A stretch of 64,000 nt of DNA. Source: UBA4733 sp036734945 (GTDB lineage Bacteria; Chloroflexota; UBA4733). Made by a program: the position numbers and the translations under genes. Below the pieces are notes generated by a model. The model saw only the letters and a list, made by a program, of their open reading frames with translations, ran no database searches and had not been told where the DNA came from. Of this stretch, positions 51,655-60,972 are shown piece after piece. The stretch lies in assembly GCA_036734945.1 (NCBI GenBank), contig DAIMXP010000009.1:1-64000 (forward strand). Reading direction: 5' to 3'. Numbering within the stretch: position 1 is the first letter of the stretch; each line of letters starts with the position of its first letter.

Positions 51655-54600
51655 TGCTGCCCCTGCCTTCCAGGTCGCCCTCGACGCTCAAGAAGAGGTC
51701 GCGCAACTGCGCGCGTCGCTCTGGATCGGGCTTCGCCCAGAGGCCGCGGTCCATCGCCTCCAGCAGCCGCTCGGTCACGTCGCGCAGTGCCCAGGGGTTG
51801 CTCGCCCGGAAGAACGCCTGAACCGCCGGGTCCAGCGCGTAGACTTCGGCGGTGCGGTCGTACATCCAGTCGTCCACGACATCGGAGGTGGCGTCGTAGC
51901 CAAAGAGGTAGTCTACCGTCGCCGCCATTTCCAGCGCCCCCTTGTAGCCGTGACGCTGCATCGAGGCGATCCACTTCGGGTTGACGACGCGGCTGCGGAA
52001 GACGCGCAGCGCCTCCTCTTTCAAGTCGCGCACGCGGGCGCGCTGCGGATCGGAGCTGTCGCCGAAGTAGCGGCGGGGAGTCTTGCCGGAAAGGGCGCGG
52101 ATGGTGGCGATCATGCCGCCGTGGTACTGCAGGTAGTCGTCGGAGTCGAAGATATCGTGCTCGCGGTTGTCCTGGTTCTTGACCGCCACGGCCACCGTCG
52201 CCAACTGCTCGCGGAAGGCGTCACGGGCGTCCGTGCCGTACTCCGTCGCCGTGTAGGCGTAGCCGCCCCAGTTGACGTAGGCTTCGGCGAAGTCATGGAC
52301 ATCCTGCCAGTTTTTCTCGTCGATCAGCGGCAGGATGCCGGCGCCGTAGGTCCCTGGTTTGCAGCCAAAGATGCGGTAGCCGGCGCGCTGCGCCGCCGCT
52401 TCCGGCGCCAGCCCTGCCTGCTGGTGGCGTTCCTGGTCCGCCAGGTAGCGTTTGCGGAGGAAGTTCTGCTCCGGCGGCTCGTCCAGACCGGCAACGGTGC
52501 GCACCGCCTCGTCCATCAGCGAGATCAGGTGAGGGAACGCATCGCGGAAGAAGCCGGAGATGCGGCAGACCACATCGATACGCGGCCGGCCCAGCTCTTC
52601 CAGCGACATCGGCTCAATGCCGAGCAAGCGGCGGTTCTCCGCTTGCCAGCGTGGGCGCACGCCGAGGAGGGCAAATACTTCGGCGATGTCGTCGCCGTGG
52701 GTGCGCATGGCGCTGGTGCCCCAGATGGAGAGGCCGACTTGCTCCGGGTAGCGCCCTTCCTCTTTGAGATGGCGCTGCAGCAGTTCCTCTGCCAGTTGGC
52801 TGCCCACGCGCCAGGCGGCGAGACTGGGCAGGGTGCGCGGGTCGACGGCGTAGAAGTTCCGCCCGGTGGGCAGGACGTGGGCCATGCCGCGCGTCGGCGC
52901 GCCACTCGGTCCAGCCGGCACGTAGCCGCCGGCCAGCGCGTGCAGCACATTGTCGATCTCCGCCTGGTTCTGGCGGAGGCGCGGCACGATCTCGCCGCAG
53001 ACGAACTGCAGCACCCGCGCGATGTCATCGGTCAGCGTCTGGTCGGGGCAACCAGCAGCGACTGCCCTGCCTGAGCTGTCGGTCGCTTCGTTGCCGGATG
53101 TTGTGACCAGCACCTCCCGCAGCACGCATTGCACAGCCTCGGGGGCAAAATCGTATTCCTGCAGGCCTGCCAGGAGGCGGTGACAGAGCGCGTCCACGGC
53201 CTCCAGCGCGTCGGCATGGGAGGCGAACACACTGGAAACCGGAGCGCCGTCTGACGGCGCGTGTGGTTCCAGCCGCTTTCCCGGCGCTTCCAACAGAGCG
53301 TCCAATGACAAACCGAGCGCCGTGGCGACGCCGGCGCGCAGGCTCGGGATCTCCAGATTGGGGATACGGGTGAGACTCTGCAGTAGGCCGGTGAGTTGCT
53401 CGCCGGTTGGGACCTCCCCCAGGGTATGCAGGCCGTCGCGGATCTGGGCGCCGGTGAGTTCGCACAGGTAGCCGTCGATATCTTCCAGCAGGTGGGCGAA
53501 GTCCTTGCCCCGCAGTTCGGCGATGGCGACCGGCGTGCCATCCTCCGTCAGTTCATCGTCCCAGGCGTGGGTGTGGCCGTCGTGGCTACGCGTGAGCATG
53601 ACCTTGAGATCGGCGTCCAGCTTGGCCTTTTTCAGCAACTCCCAGATCTGCTGCTGGAGCAGGGGCAGCTTGCTCGGATCGAGCTGTTCCACCTGGTAAT
53701 ACTCGTCCACCAGTTGGGCCAACTCGGCCAGCTCGGCGTAGCCGCCGGCCGTCGTCATCGGCGGGGTCATGTGGTCGACGATCACCGCGTGGGTGCGGCG
53801 CTTGGCCTGGGCGCCTTCGCCGGGATTGTTGATGATGAAGGGGTAGATCAGCGGCAGGTCACCGAGGAACTGGTCGGGATAGCAGGTCTCCGCCGGGCCG
53901 ATGCTCTTGCCGGGCAGCCACTCCAGCGTGCCGTGCTTGCCCACGTGGACGATGGCGTCGGCGCCCCAGCCTGCCGGGTCGCGCAGCCAGCGATAGAGGG
54001 CGTGGTAGTGGTGGGGCGGCGGCAGGTCGGGCATGTGGTAGATCAGGTTGGGGTCCATGCCATAGCCGCGCGGTGGCTGCAGCGCCACGAAGACGTTGCC
54101 CAACTCTAGCCCGGCCAGGGCGACATGGCCATCGTGGACATAAGCGCTGCCGGGCGCTGCGCCCCAGCGCTCTCGCATCTCCTGCTGGTTTTTGGCCGGC
54201 AGTTGCTCGTACCACTGGCCGTACTGCCTGGCGTGAACCTGTCCGGCGGCCTGCGCCAGTTGCGAGGGCGTGAGCAGTTCCGCGTCGTAGGAGCAGCGAT
54301 CGATCAAGGCGTGGAGCAGCGCATCGCCGCTCTCCGGTACGTGTTCCACCCGGTAGCCGGCCTGCTGCATGGCGGCAAACAGGCGGAGCAGGGAGGCCGG
54401 CGCGTCCAGCCCCACAGCGTTACCGATGCGCGAGGCCTTGGCTGCGGAGTTCGTCAGGACGAAGGCGACGCGCTTCTCGGCGTTGGGCTTGCGGCGCAGC
54501 ACGGCCAGCCGCGCCGCCAGACCCACCAGATGCGCAATGCGCTCCGCATCGGGCGCGTAGTACACGGCCGTTGCCGCTGCGCCTTTTCCACGGCGGGCCG

Positions 54601-56113
54601 GCGCGGCATCGCCGCTCGTCTCTCCAAGCTGCTCCTTGAAGGAGACCGGCACCCCGATGATGCGACCGTCGAACTCGGGAATGACGACATTCATCGCCGT
54701 ATCCAAGGGCGACAGGCCGCGCGCGGACGCTTCCCACTGCGGGCGGGTGGAGGACGCGGTGATGGCCTGGATCACCGGCACGTCGAGCTCTGTTAGGGCC
54801 GTTACCGACCAGCCGCTCGGCGTCGGCCCATCCGGGCTGACACTGCCCATAGCGAAGCTGGTGGTGTTGATGATGACATCGACGGCTGGCCGGCCGTCCT
54901 GCAGGAATAGCTGCATGGCTGCCGGAAGTGAGTTGGCTGTTGCCTCCTGCTCGTCACTGCCCTCCTTGAGGGAGTAGGTGTACACGGGAAGAACGTTCAG
55001 GCCGCCCGCTTCACAGGCGCGCACGATAGCGTCGACGAAGGCGGTGTTGCCGGAAAGCAGGTGGGAGCGATAGAAGAGGATCCCCACCGTTGGCTGCGTC
55101 GCGTTTTGCCTTGCCTGGAAACGCCCGATGGTTGGCTCAGGAATATCAGGGTGGTAGAGGCCATGGCGTGGCTGGGGCTCGGGGGCATCGTAGCCGAAGC
55201 CGCCCGCCAGCAGATGGTCGGCCAGGAAGCGCAGGCAGTACCCGTAGTTCCTGACACCGCCCATTTGCAGGTAGGCGAAGGCCTCGTGGGCCACCGGCAC
55301 CCCCGTCGTGGAGAGCGCAGCGAGTTCCGGGTCCAGCGCATCGGTCCCGGGCAGGCAGATCAGCCAGACATTCTGCTCCTGCGCCCAGGCCACGATGCGG
55401 TCGAGGCCGTGCCGGAAGCTGGCGCGTCCACCCAGCAGACGCACGATGATGATGTCGGCGCGTGGCAAGACATCGTCCAGAAAGATGTCCACGTCGGCGT
55501 CATTGCGAAGGTGGCTGGGGTTCACGACATGCAAAGGCGGGAAGTCGGACGGCAACAGTTCAGCAACGCGCTGAAAGGCCAACAGGTCGGTATCGGCTTG
55601 TGTCAGCACCAGGAAGCCGCCGCCGCCGACGGCTCCCAGCGCAGCGTTCGCTGCATCACCGCCGGCACGGGTTACTTGCGCGCCGGCAGCCCGCGGCTCT
55701 TCATCCCAGGCGAAGGAGGTAAACATGTTGTCGGTGAGGGCTGCCGGCGGCGGCACGTAGCTGTTGGCGGCGAGCAACTGCTCCATATAGTCGTAGAGTG
55801 CCAACACCTGACCGTCACTGTTCACGGAGTGGAACCAGAGGGATCGGCCATCGAACATGAGCATGGCGACATTGAAGAGCGTGCAGGGTCCCAGGCAGCC
55901 GCCAATGGTCAAATGAATGCGGTTGCGCAGCTTCCGGCGTTCCCACTCGTTGTGATACAACTCGGTGGGGACCGGCGGAAAGTTCCGCTCGGTGCGCCCG
56001 CAGCAGCAGCCGGTGGCGCAGACGAAGATGTGGCCCTGCTTGCGCACGACGTTGACGGTTTTACCGTCGGCGCGAATAACCAGATTGCGCGACCGCCGTT
56101 GGGATACAGGCAT
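51644..56113 (-). CDS. cobN: Cobaltochelatase CobN with N-terminal 2Fe-2S ferredoxin-like domain
   Basis: 1489 residues from ATG 56113. Residues 1-115 form a thioredoxin-like 2Fe-2S ferredoxin domain with Cys in FVCATGCCCGRTE and GGCLGPCTLFN. After a linker the large CobN/ChlH subunit follows: HVGKHGTLEWLPGKSIG, IYPFIINNPGEGAQAKRR and KTPRRYFGDSSDP are recognisable. It binds hydrogenobyrinate a,c-diamide and Co2+, driven by the I-D ATPase encoded next. It is the first gene under the cobalamin riboswitch. An in-frame start at 56200 falls inside the riboswitch. Confidence 0.94.
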   Translation of the reverse strand: MPVSQRRSRNLVIRADGKTVNVVRKQGHIFVCATGCCCGRTERNFPPVPTELYHNEWERRKLRNRIHLTIGGCLGPCTLFNVAMLMFDGRSLWFHSVNSDGQVLALYDYMEQLLAANSYVPPPAALTDNMFTSFAWDEEPRAAGAQVTRAGGDAANAALGAVGGGGFLVLTQADTDLLAFQRVAELLPSDFPPLHVVNPSHLRNDADVDIFLDDVLPRADIIIVRLLGGRASFRHGLDRIVAWAQEQNVWLICLPGTDALDPELAALSTTGVPVAHEAFAYLQMGGVRNYGYCLRFLADHLLAGGFGYDAPEPQPRHGLYHPDIPEPTIGRFQARQNATQPTVGILFYRSHLLSGNTAFVDAIVRACEAGGLNVLPVYTYSLKEGSDEQEATANSLPAAMQLFLQDGRPAVDVIINTTSFAMGSVSPDGPTPSGWSVTALTELDVPVIQAITASSTRPQWEASARGLSPLDTAMNVVIPEFDGRIIGVPVSFKEQLGETSGDAAPARRGKGAAATAVYYAPDAERIAHLVGLAARLAVLRRKPNAEKRVAFVLTNSAAKASRIGNAVGLDAPASLLRLFAAMQQAGYRVEHVPESGDALLHALIDRCSYDAELLTPSQLAQAAGQVHARQYGQWYEQLPAKNQQEMRERWGAAPGSAYVHDGHVALAGLELGNVFVALQPPRGYGMDPNLIYHMPDLPPPHHYHALYRWLRDPAGWGADAIVHVGKHGTLEWLPGKSIGPAETCYPDQFLGDLPLIYPFIINNPGEGAQAKRRTHAVIVDHMTPPMTTAGGYAELAELAQLVDEYYQVEQLDPSKLPLLQQQIWELLKKAKLDADLKVMLTRSHDGHTHAWDDELTEDGTPVAIAELRGKDFAHLLEDIDGYLCELTGAQIRDGLHTLGEVPTGEQLTGLLQSLTRIPNLEIPSLRAGVATALGLSLDALLEAPGKRLEPHAPSDGAPVSSVFASHADALEAVDALCHRLLAGLQEYDFAPEAVQCVLREVLVTTSGNEATDSSGRAVAAGCPDQTLTDDIARVLQFVCGEIVPRLRQNQAEIDNVLHALAGGYVPAGPSGAPTRGMAHVLPTGRNFYAVDPRTLPSLAAWRVGSQLAEELLQRHLKEEGRYPEQVGLSIWGTSAMRTHGDDIAEVFALLGVRPRWQAENRRLLGIEPMSLEELGRPRIDVVCRISGFFRDAFPHLISLMDEAVRTVAGLDEPPEQNFLRKRYLADQERHQQAGLAPEAAAQRAGYRIFGCKPGTYGAGILPLIDEKNWQDVHDFAEAYVNWGGYAYTATEYGTDARDAFREQLATVAVAVKNQDNREHDIFDSDDYLQYHGGMIATIRALSGKTPRRYFGDSSDPQRARVRDLKEEALRVFRSRVVNPKWIASMQRHGYKGALEMAATVDYLFGYDATSDVVDDWMYDRTAEVYALDPAVQAFFRASNPWALRDVTERLLEAMDRGLWAKPDPERRAQLRDLFLSVEGDLEGRGSNAG

Positions 56114-56139
56114 AGTCAGGAAAAGCCCACCGCCTTTCA

Positions 56140-56252
56140 CTCGAAGGTGTGCTGCTGGAAACGGCGTCAGGCATTCTGACTGGTGACGGCAAAACGTCAC
56201 TTACAGTTGCGGGACAGTGCCGGCTTTGCACCGGCTTTCCCTGAGCACCATT
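56140..56252 (-). promoter_or_regulatory. Cobalamin (AdoCbl) riboswitch
   Basis: On the minus strand the leader shows the conserved core GGTGCTCAGGGAAAGCCGGT, the paired GCCGGC segments, CTGTCCCGCAACTGTAAG and a downstream GTCAGAATGCCTGACGCC. It stands 27 bases before cobN and would shut the operon down when cobalamin is plentiful, probably by masking the ribosome binding site since no terminator is seen. Confidence 0.92.
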
Positions 56253-56329
56253 GTCTCTTCAATTTAGATTCGATAACCGACTGTACCAGCGCCACACCTG
56301 CCCGTCAATTTGGGAGCCATCGGGGCATG

Positions 56330-56728
56330 TACCGGGATTGTGGCCGCTGTCGGCACAGACCTCAAAACGTTGCCCACCGGACCACGTGGCGTCTCCCAAC
56401 TCCCGTGGCAGCGGCCTGGCGTAAGCTGCAGGAGCTGGGCCGGGGCGCTCCAGTTGATCCCGTCTTCCGCTCCCGCGCCGGCGGGCATCTCTCTACGGTG
56501 CAGGTATGGCGCATCGTCCGCAAGGCGGCTCGGGACGCCGGCATCCTGACCGATGTGTCGCCCCATTTCCTGCGGCACGCCCACGCCAGCCACGCCCTTG
56601 ACCGCCAGGCGCCGATTCACCTCGTGCAGCAGACCCTTGGGCACGCGAGCTTGCAGACGACAAGCAAGTACACGCACGCCAAGCCCAACGACAGCAGTGG
56701 GCGGTACCTGGGACTGGGAGAGCTGTAG
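56330..56728 (+). pseudogene. Tyrosine recombinase remnant, C-terminal part only
   Basis: The frame from about 56360 to 56728 encodes LPTPVAAAWRKLQEL, VWRIVRKAARDAGILTDVSP, then HFLRHAHASHALD (H-x-x-R and H region), LVQQTLGHASLQTTSKYTH with the catalytic Tyr, and a short end. The N-terminal DNA-binding half and first catalytic Arg are absent; upstream is the divergent cobN riboswitch. It is therefore a 5'-truncated XerC/D-type or phage integrase. An open frame from 56183 exists but its first 60 codons are not integrase-like. Confidence 0.75.
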
Positions 56729-56789
56729 TGTTCCAGATCCTGGCACAAGTCGTGTATGCTATCAAGAGTATAGAGGAGTGGAATATCTC

Positions 56790-57326
56790 GTGACAGCACT
56801 GCTTGAGCGATTGAGTCCGCCAATCGCACGCGAGATGCATTTCCTTCGCCCGCCGGTTGTCACAGACAGGAATTGGCCTCCCGCTATTGATCGGCTGAGC
56901 TTTCCACATAAACCAGCTCCAACCGGTCCGGCCGACCACTCCGCTGAAGCGATCGACGCATTCATCGCCGACGTACTGCGCTACTACGGCCACAAGGGGG
57001 AAGAGCTGTCGCGCATCACGATCACCATGAATTTGAAGCCTGTGGACCCGAGTGTGAAGGAGCATCCAGATCCGTTGTCAATCGTCGTGCGCCGAGCGCC
57101 CGGAATGGGGGGGTTTATGGCTCGCGCGAACGTAAGCCTGGCCTTTGGTCATGGCGACACTATCGGGGAGGCCTTCCACGACTGTCTTGAGGATCTCAGC
57201 TACCGAGCGCAGTTCCTAGAGGATAATCGGTCCCGGCTCGGTCCCGGCCCGGAAAAGGAACTGCGTGACCTTGACAAATGGCGAAACGCGGGATCAGTAG
57301 ATGCCGGCGCTGCGCTCGGACGTTGA
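56790..57326 (+). CDS. Hypothetical protein paired with a small HicA-like gene
   Basis: 178 residues from GTG 56790, with GAGGAG about 11 bases upstream; GTG 56778 is an alternative. The N-terminal third is Pro-rich. AEAIDAFIADVLRYYGHKGE and FGHGDTIGEAFHDCLEDLSY look like helical or fold segments. No family was recognised. It overlaps the next short gene by 26 bases, suggesting a two-gene unit. Confidence 0.6.
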   Translation: MTALLERLSPPIAREMHFLRPPVVTDRNWPPAIDRLSFPHKPAPTGPADHSAEAIDAFIADVLRYYGHKGEELSRITITMNLKPVDPSVKEHPDPLSIVVRRAPGMGGFMARANVSLAFGHGDTIGEAFHDCLEDLSYRAQFLEDNRSRLGPGPEKELRDLDKWRNAGSVDAGAALGR

Positions 57327-57471
57327 ACGTATCCTTGAGCGTGTTCTCGGTTTCCAACGGGAAGAGGGAGACCATCATCGCTTCCGCCTTGAGATTGGTG
57401 GAAAAGTGATTGCCAATACCAAAACCTCCCACAGCCACACGACTATTGGTGATCCTCTCCTTGTCTTATGA
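57301..57471 (+). CDS. Small HicA-like protein, possibly truncated
   Basis: 56 residues: MPALRSDVERILERVLGF, then HHRFRLEIGGKVIANTKTSH and SHTTIGDPLLVL. The basic H-x-RF-x-L and TKTSHS pattern resembles short HicA-related proteins, but the C-terminal helix seen in relatives after the IGD motif is missing here. Start ATG at 57301 lies inside the upstream gene. It may be a toxin-like remnant or partner. Confidence 0.5.
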   Translation: MPALRSDVERILERVLGFQREEGDHHRFRLEIGGKVIANTKTSHSHTTIGDPLLVL

Positions 57472-57501
57472 TGACGGTACACTGGCGACGTTGTGGTAAA
57501 A

Positions 57502-58023
57502 ATGGGTCAAAGCAAAGGAGGCTGCCACCTGGAGCGCTACTCCGTGATCGTGGAGAAGCAGGACTTGCAGTTCTGCAGTGCCCACTTCATCCTGCATAAA
57601 GGTGGGCGGGAACCGTTGCATGGGCACAACTTCCATGTCACCGTGATCCTGGAAGGCGACCTGACAACGGACCACTATGTCATCGACTTTGGCGATGTCA
57701 AAGCAGCCGCTCGCCGGGCTTGTGCTGCCCTTGACCACCGCGTCCTGTTGCCGGGAAGAAGCGACGACATCCACCTGGTCGCAGCGGGGCAACGCATCTC
57801 CGTGTTGCATGGCGCCGACCTCCTGTTTGTCCTCCCCGTCGGCGACGTCTGCATCCTGCCGCTCGCCAATGTGACGACGGAACAGCTCGCCCGATATCTC
57901 AGTAACGAGATCGTCGACCTCCTGCCGGCAGAGGCGCAGCAGTCGCTGCAGGTCATCGAGGTACACGTCGAAGAAACGCCCGGCCAGCGCGCCACGTACC
58001 GCCGCCGACTGCGCCCCGCCTGA
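57502..58023 (+). CDS. queD: 6-carboxytetrahydropterin synthase-like protein
   Basis: About 164-173 residues of the 6-pyruvoyl-tetrahydropterin synthase fold. Zinc ligands are visible in FCSAHFILHKGGREPLHGHN (His residues) and the conserved HFHV-type strand NFHVTVILEGD. A catalytic-site Asp-His (ALDHRVLL) and VHVEETPGQ near the end fit QueD. It makes 6-carboxytetrahydropterin for queuosine. The start is uncertain: ATG 57502 has no ribosome site, whereas AAAGGAGG sits 7 bases before a CTG at 57529 that starts ERYSVIVEKQDLQF, where relatives begin. Confidence 0.85.
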   Translation: MGQSKGGCHLERYSVIVEKQDLQFCSAHFILHKGGREPLHGHNFHVTVILEGDLTTDHYVIDFGDVKAAARRACAALDHRVLLPGRSDDIHLVAAGQRISVLHGADLLFVLPVGDVCILPLANVTTEQLARYLSNEIVDLLPAEAQQSLQVIEVHVEETPGQRATYRRRLRPA

Positions 58024-58105
58024 TCCGATGGCTGTCCGCATACATAGTCGCGGGTTCGTGGGAACCGGGATGTTCAGTCTTGAAGTTCTCCAGGGGCTCG
58101 CTCGC

Positions 58106-58210
58106 CTACCGAATGCCAAGGAACTTGTGGGTGCAGAAGACGGCGGGTCGCCCGGTATTCGCTCCTTCCCCCTGCAGGGTATAGAAAATCTCTTTGACGG
58201 CGTAGGCCAT
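58106..58210 (-). pseudogene. queE: 5' stump of queE (7-carboxy-7-deazaguanine synthase)
   Basis: ATG 58210 with GAGGAG upstream starts MAYAVKEIFYTLQGEGANTG then RPAVFC, the conserved QueE N-terminus. After the Cys the expected RFAGCNLW and radical-SAM cysteines are absent; nine unrelated codons and a stop follow. Only about 26 native codons remain, so no activity is possible. The gene starts 20 bases after the thiC stop, as if it had been the next gene of that operon, and faces queD. Confidence 0.75.
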
Positions 58211-58230
58211 AGCTGATGCTCCTCAATCGG

Positions 58231-59370
<1,140 letters not shown>

Positions 59371-59386
59371 CTTCTCGACCTCTTCC

Positions 59387-59833
59387 TCAGATGAACTCCA
59401 TCTCCGGTGTCACGACGCCCCGGCGAGCGTAGTGCAACTGGGTGACGGTCCGCCCGGCTTTGGCGCGCAGAGGTCGGTGCGTCAAGCCGGGGAAGACGGC
59501 CATGTTGGCGCGCGGATCGCTGGGCTTGAAGCCGTTATCGACCGGCTGAATCTGCCGACCGTCGTAGGCTTCCACATCGTCGCGTTTCAGAATCCAGGAC
59601 TGACGAAGCGGCGACAACCCCTGCTGGATGTCGGTCGTCACGTCGGCATCGGTGTAGGGGCCACTGGTGTCATACGTGTGCAGCGGCGGATTGGCTTCGA
59701 CGCCGAACCGCCCTGCCGTCGGCGACAGCGGAATCTCGCGGACCGGCACTCGAATGTCTGGACGTGCGCCAGTGACATAGGACTTCCGGCAAACCGGCAA
59801 TGCCGGGGCTACAGGCTGCGCAAACGTTACCAC
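59387..59833 (-). pseudogene. thiC: thiC, 5' part (phosphomethylpyrimidine synthase)
   Basis: 148 codons from GTG 59833, after AGAGGAG. RPDIRVPVREIPLSPTAGRF, HTYDTSGPYTDADVTTDIQ and QLHYARRGVVTPEMEF are the conserved ThiC N-terminal half. After TPEMEFI the frame stops at TGA, while the next bases in another frame give SSEEEVEKMTW, which in intact ThiC comes about 60-85 residues later. The junction therefore is a deletion with a frameshift. No TPP riboswitch motif was found upstream. Confidence 0.85.
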
Positions 59834-60051
59834 TGTCTCCTCTTTCCTGGGCTTGCCGCACTCGGCGGCGCGATCTATCGCGGCAGCACGTAGTGCAAGA
59901 GGGAAAGAGACTGATCAGCGAGCGGCCTAGGCGTGACCGTCCCAGCGAAAGACACGCGACGAGACTAGCGGCGGCCTGATCATCGGCTGATGGTGGCTGA
60001 TCCTGCTGGAACAGTACACGACCAGATCGGGGGGCGTGACGCAGGCTCGTG

Positions 60052-60642
60052 TTAGCGGTCCTGGCCCTTCCCATGGCCCGGATGCGGTCCCGGAGCGGGG
60101 ACGCTGTTGAGTGTCCAGTTGATCGAGCCGTTCGCGTTCAAGGCGGCCGTGCTGGCGCCGCGCAGCGAGCCATGACTGTGGGCGCCGAGGTAGCTGCCCA
60201 GGCCACCGTCCACGGCGAAATGCCCGGTCTCGCTGAAGCCGGTCGTGGCGGACTCCTGCTCACCGGACACTGAACCAAATACGATGTTAGCCGGCGTGGC
60301 GCCGTCAGCGACGACGATGCTGCCCAAGAAATGGCTCTTGGAGGAACCGGCGGGGGTATAGACGTTCAGAGCGGCACGGAACGTGCCGGTAATCGTGCCG
60401 GTGGTGCTGCCGGTGTAAATCGCACCAGCCACGTAGGTGTTTCCTGCCGCATCCTGGTAGGACGAACCGGCAGTGATCAGCGCGCCGTTGAGGACTTCAT
60501 CGGTCAGCAACACGCGCGGTCGCGCCGGAGCCGCTTGGTCGGCCTCCTTGCCACTGTCGGCCCACGCCATCGGCGTAGCCGAAAGCCCTGCCACAACCGG
60601 CAGCATGGCTACTGCCTTCATCAGGTCACGTCGAGCGATCAT
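60052..60642 (-). CDS. Secreted protein with Tat-like signal
   Basis: 196 residues. MIARRDLMKAVAMLPVVAGL is a twin-arginine-like signal, and AMAWAD-like processing follows. The mature part is rich in small residues and repeated strands (TGTITGTFRAALNVYTPAG, FLGSIVVADGATPANIVFGS, FSETGHFAVDGGLGSYLGAH), suggesting a beta-barrel like dirigent or allene-oxide-cyclase folds (a tentative resemblance). A Gly/His/Pro-rich end follows. Function unknown. Confidence 0.65.
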   Translation of the reverse strand: MIARRDLMKAVAMLPVVAGLSATPMAWADSGKEADQAAPARPRVLLTDEVLNGALITAGSSYQDAAGNTYVAGAIYTGSTTGTITGTFRAALNVYTPAGSSKSHFLGSIVVADGATPANIVFGSVSGEQESATTGFSETGHFAVDGGLGSYLGAHSHGSLRGASTAALNANGSINWTLNSVPAPGPHPGHGKGQDR

Positions 60643-60972
60643 GCGGCATCATTCCTTCCCATTCGAAGACGCTCCAGTCGTCTTGCTCATCCATACAACG
60701 TTAAACGTCGTTCCCGGTGCTGCATTACAGCACAGCCACGCCGCAACCCAAACACACGTCCCAATTGGGCTGGCCCAGGTGTGGCATGGCAGGGGCATTC
60801 AGCGCCCGGAGCGACAATGAAAGCGACCGACAGGCAATGTCTGCATGTCGTTGACGCAACACCGACCGGCAGGGAAGCTCCGTCCAAAATGAAACATTCG
60901 CCAGGACTGTAATGCGATGCCGATTTGCGCGTTTGGATAAGCAATGGCACTTAAATTTGGAGGAACAGCGAC
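60643..60972. other. Divergent intergenic region without recognised features
   Basis: About 330 bases between the secreted-protein gene (minus) and the Ser/Thr-rich membrane protein gene (plus). No gene, repeat or RNA was recognised. It must hold promoters for both directions. A ribosome site GGAGGAA precedes the ATG at 60973. Confidence 0.6.

Noticed and set aside
51950..53074. Large plus-strand frame opposite cobN
   Set aside because: It is antisense to the conserved CobN core and shows no domain; it is a GC-driven shadow frame.
59834..60051. TPP riboswitch upstream of thiC
   Set aside because: thiC is often under TPP control, but neither CTGAGA nor the ACCTGATCTGG-type core is present; only a chance GATCTGG was found.
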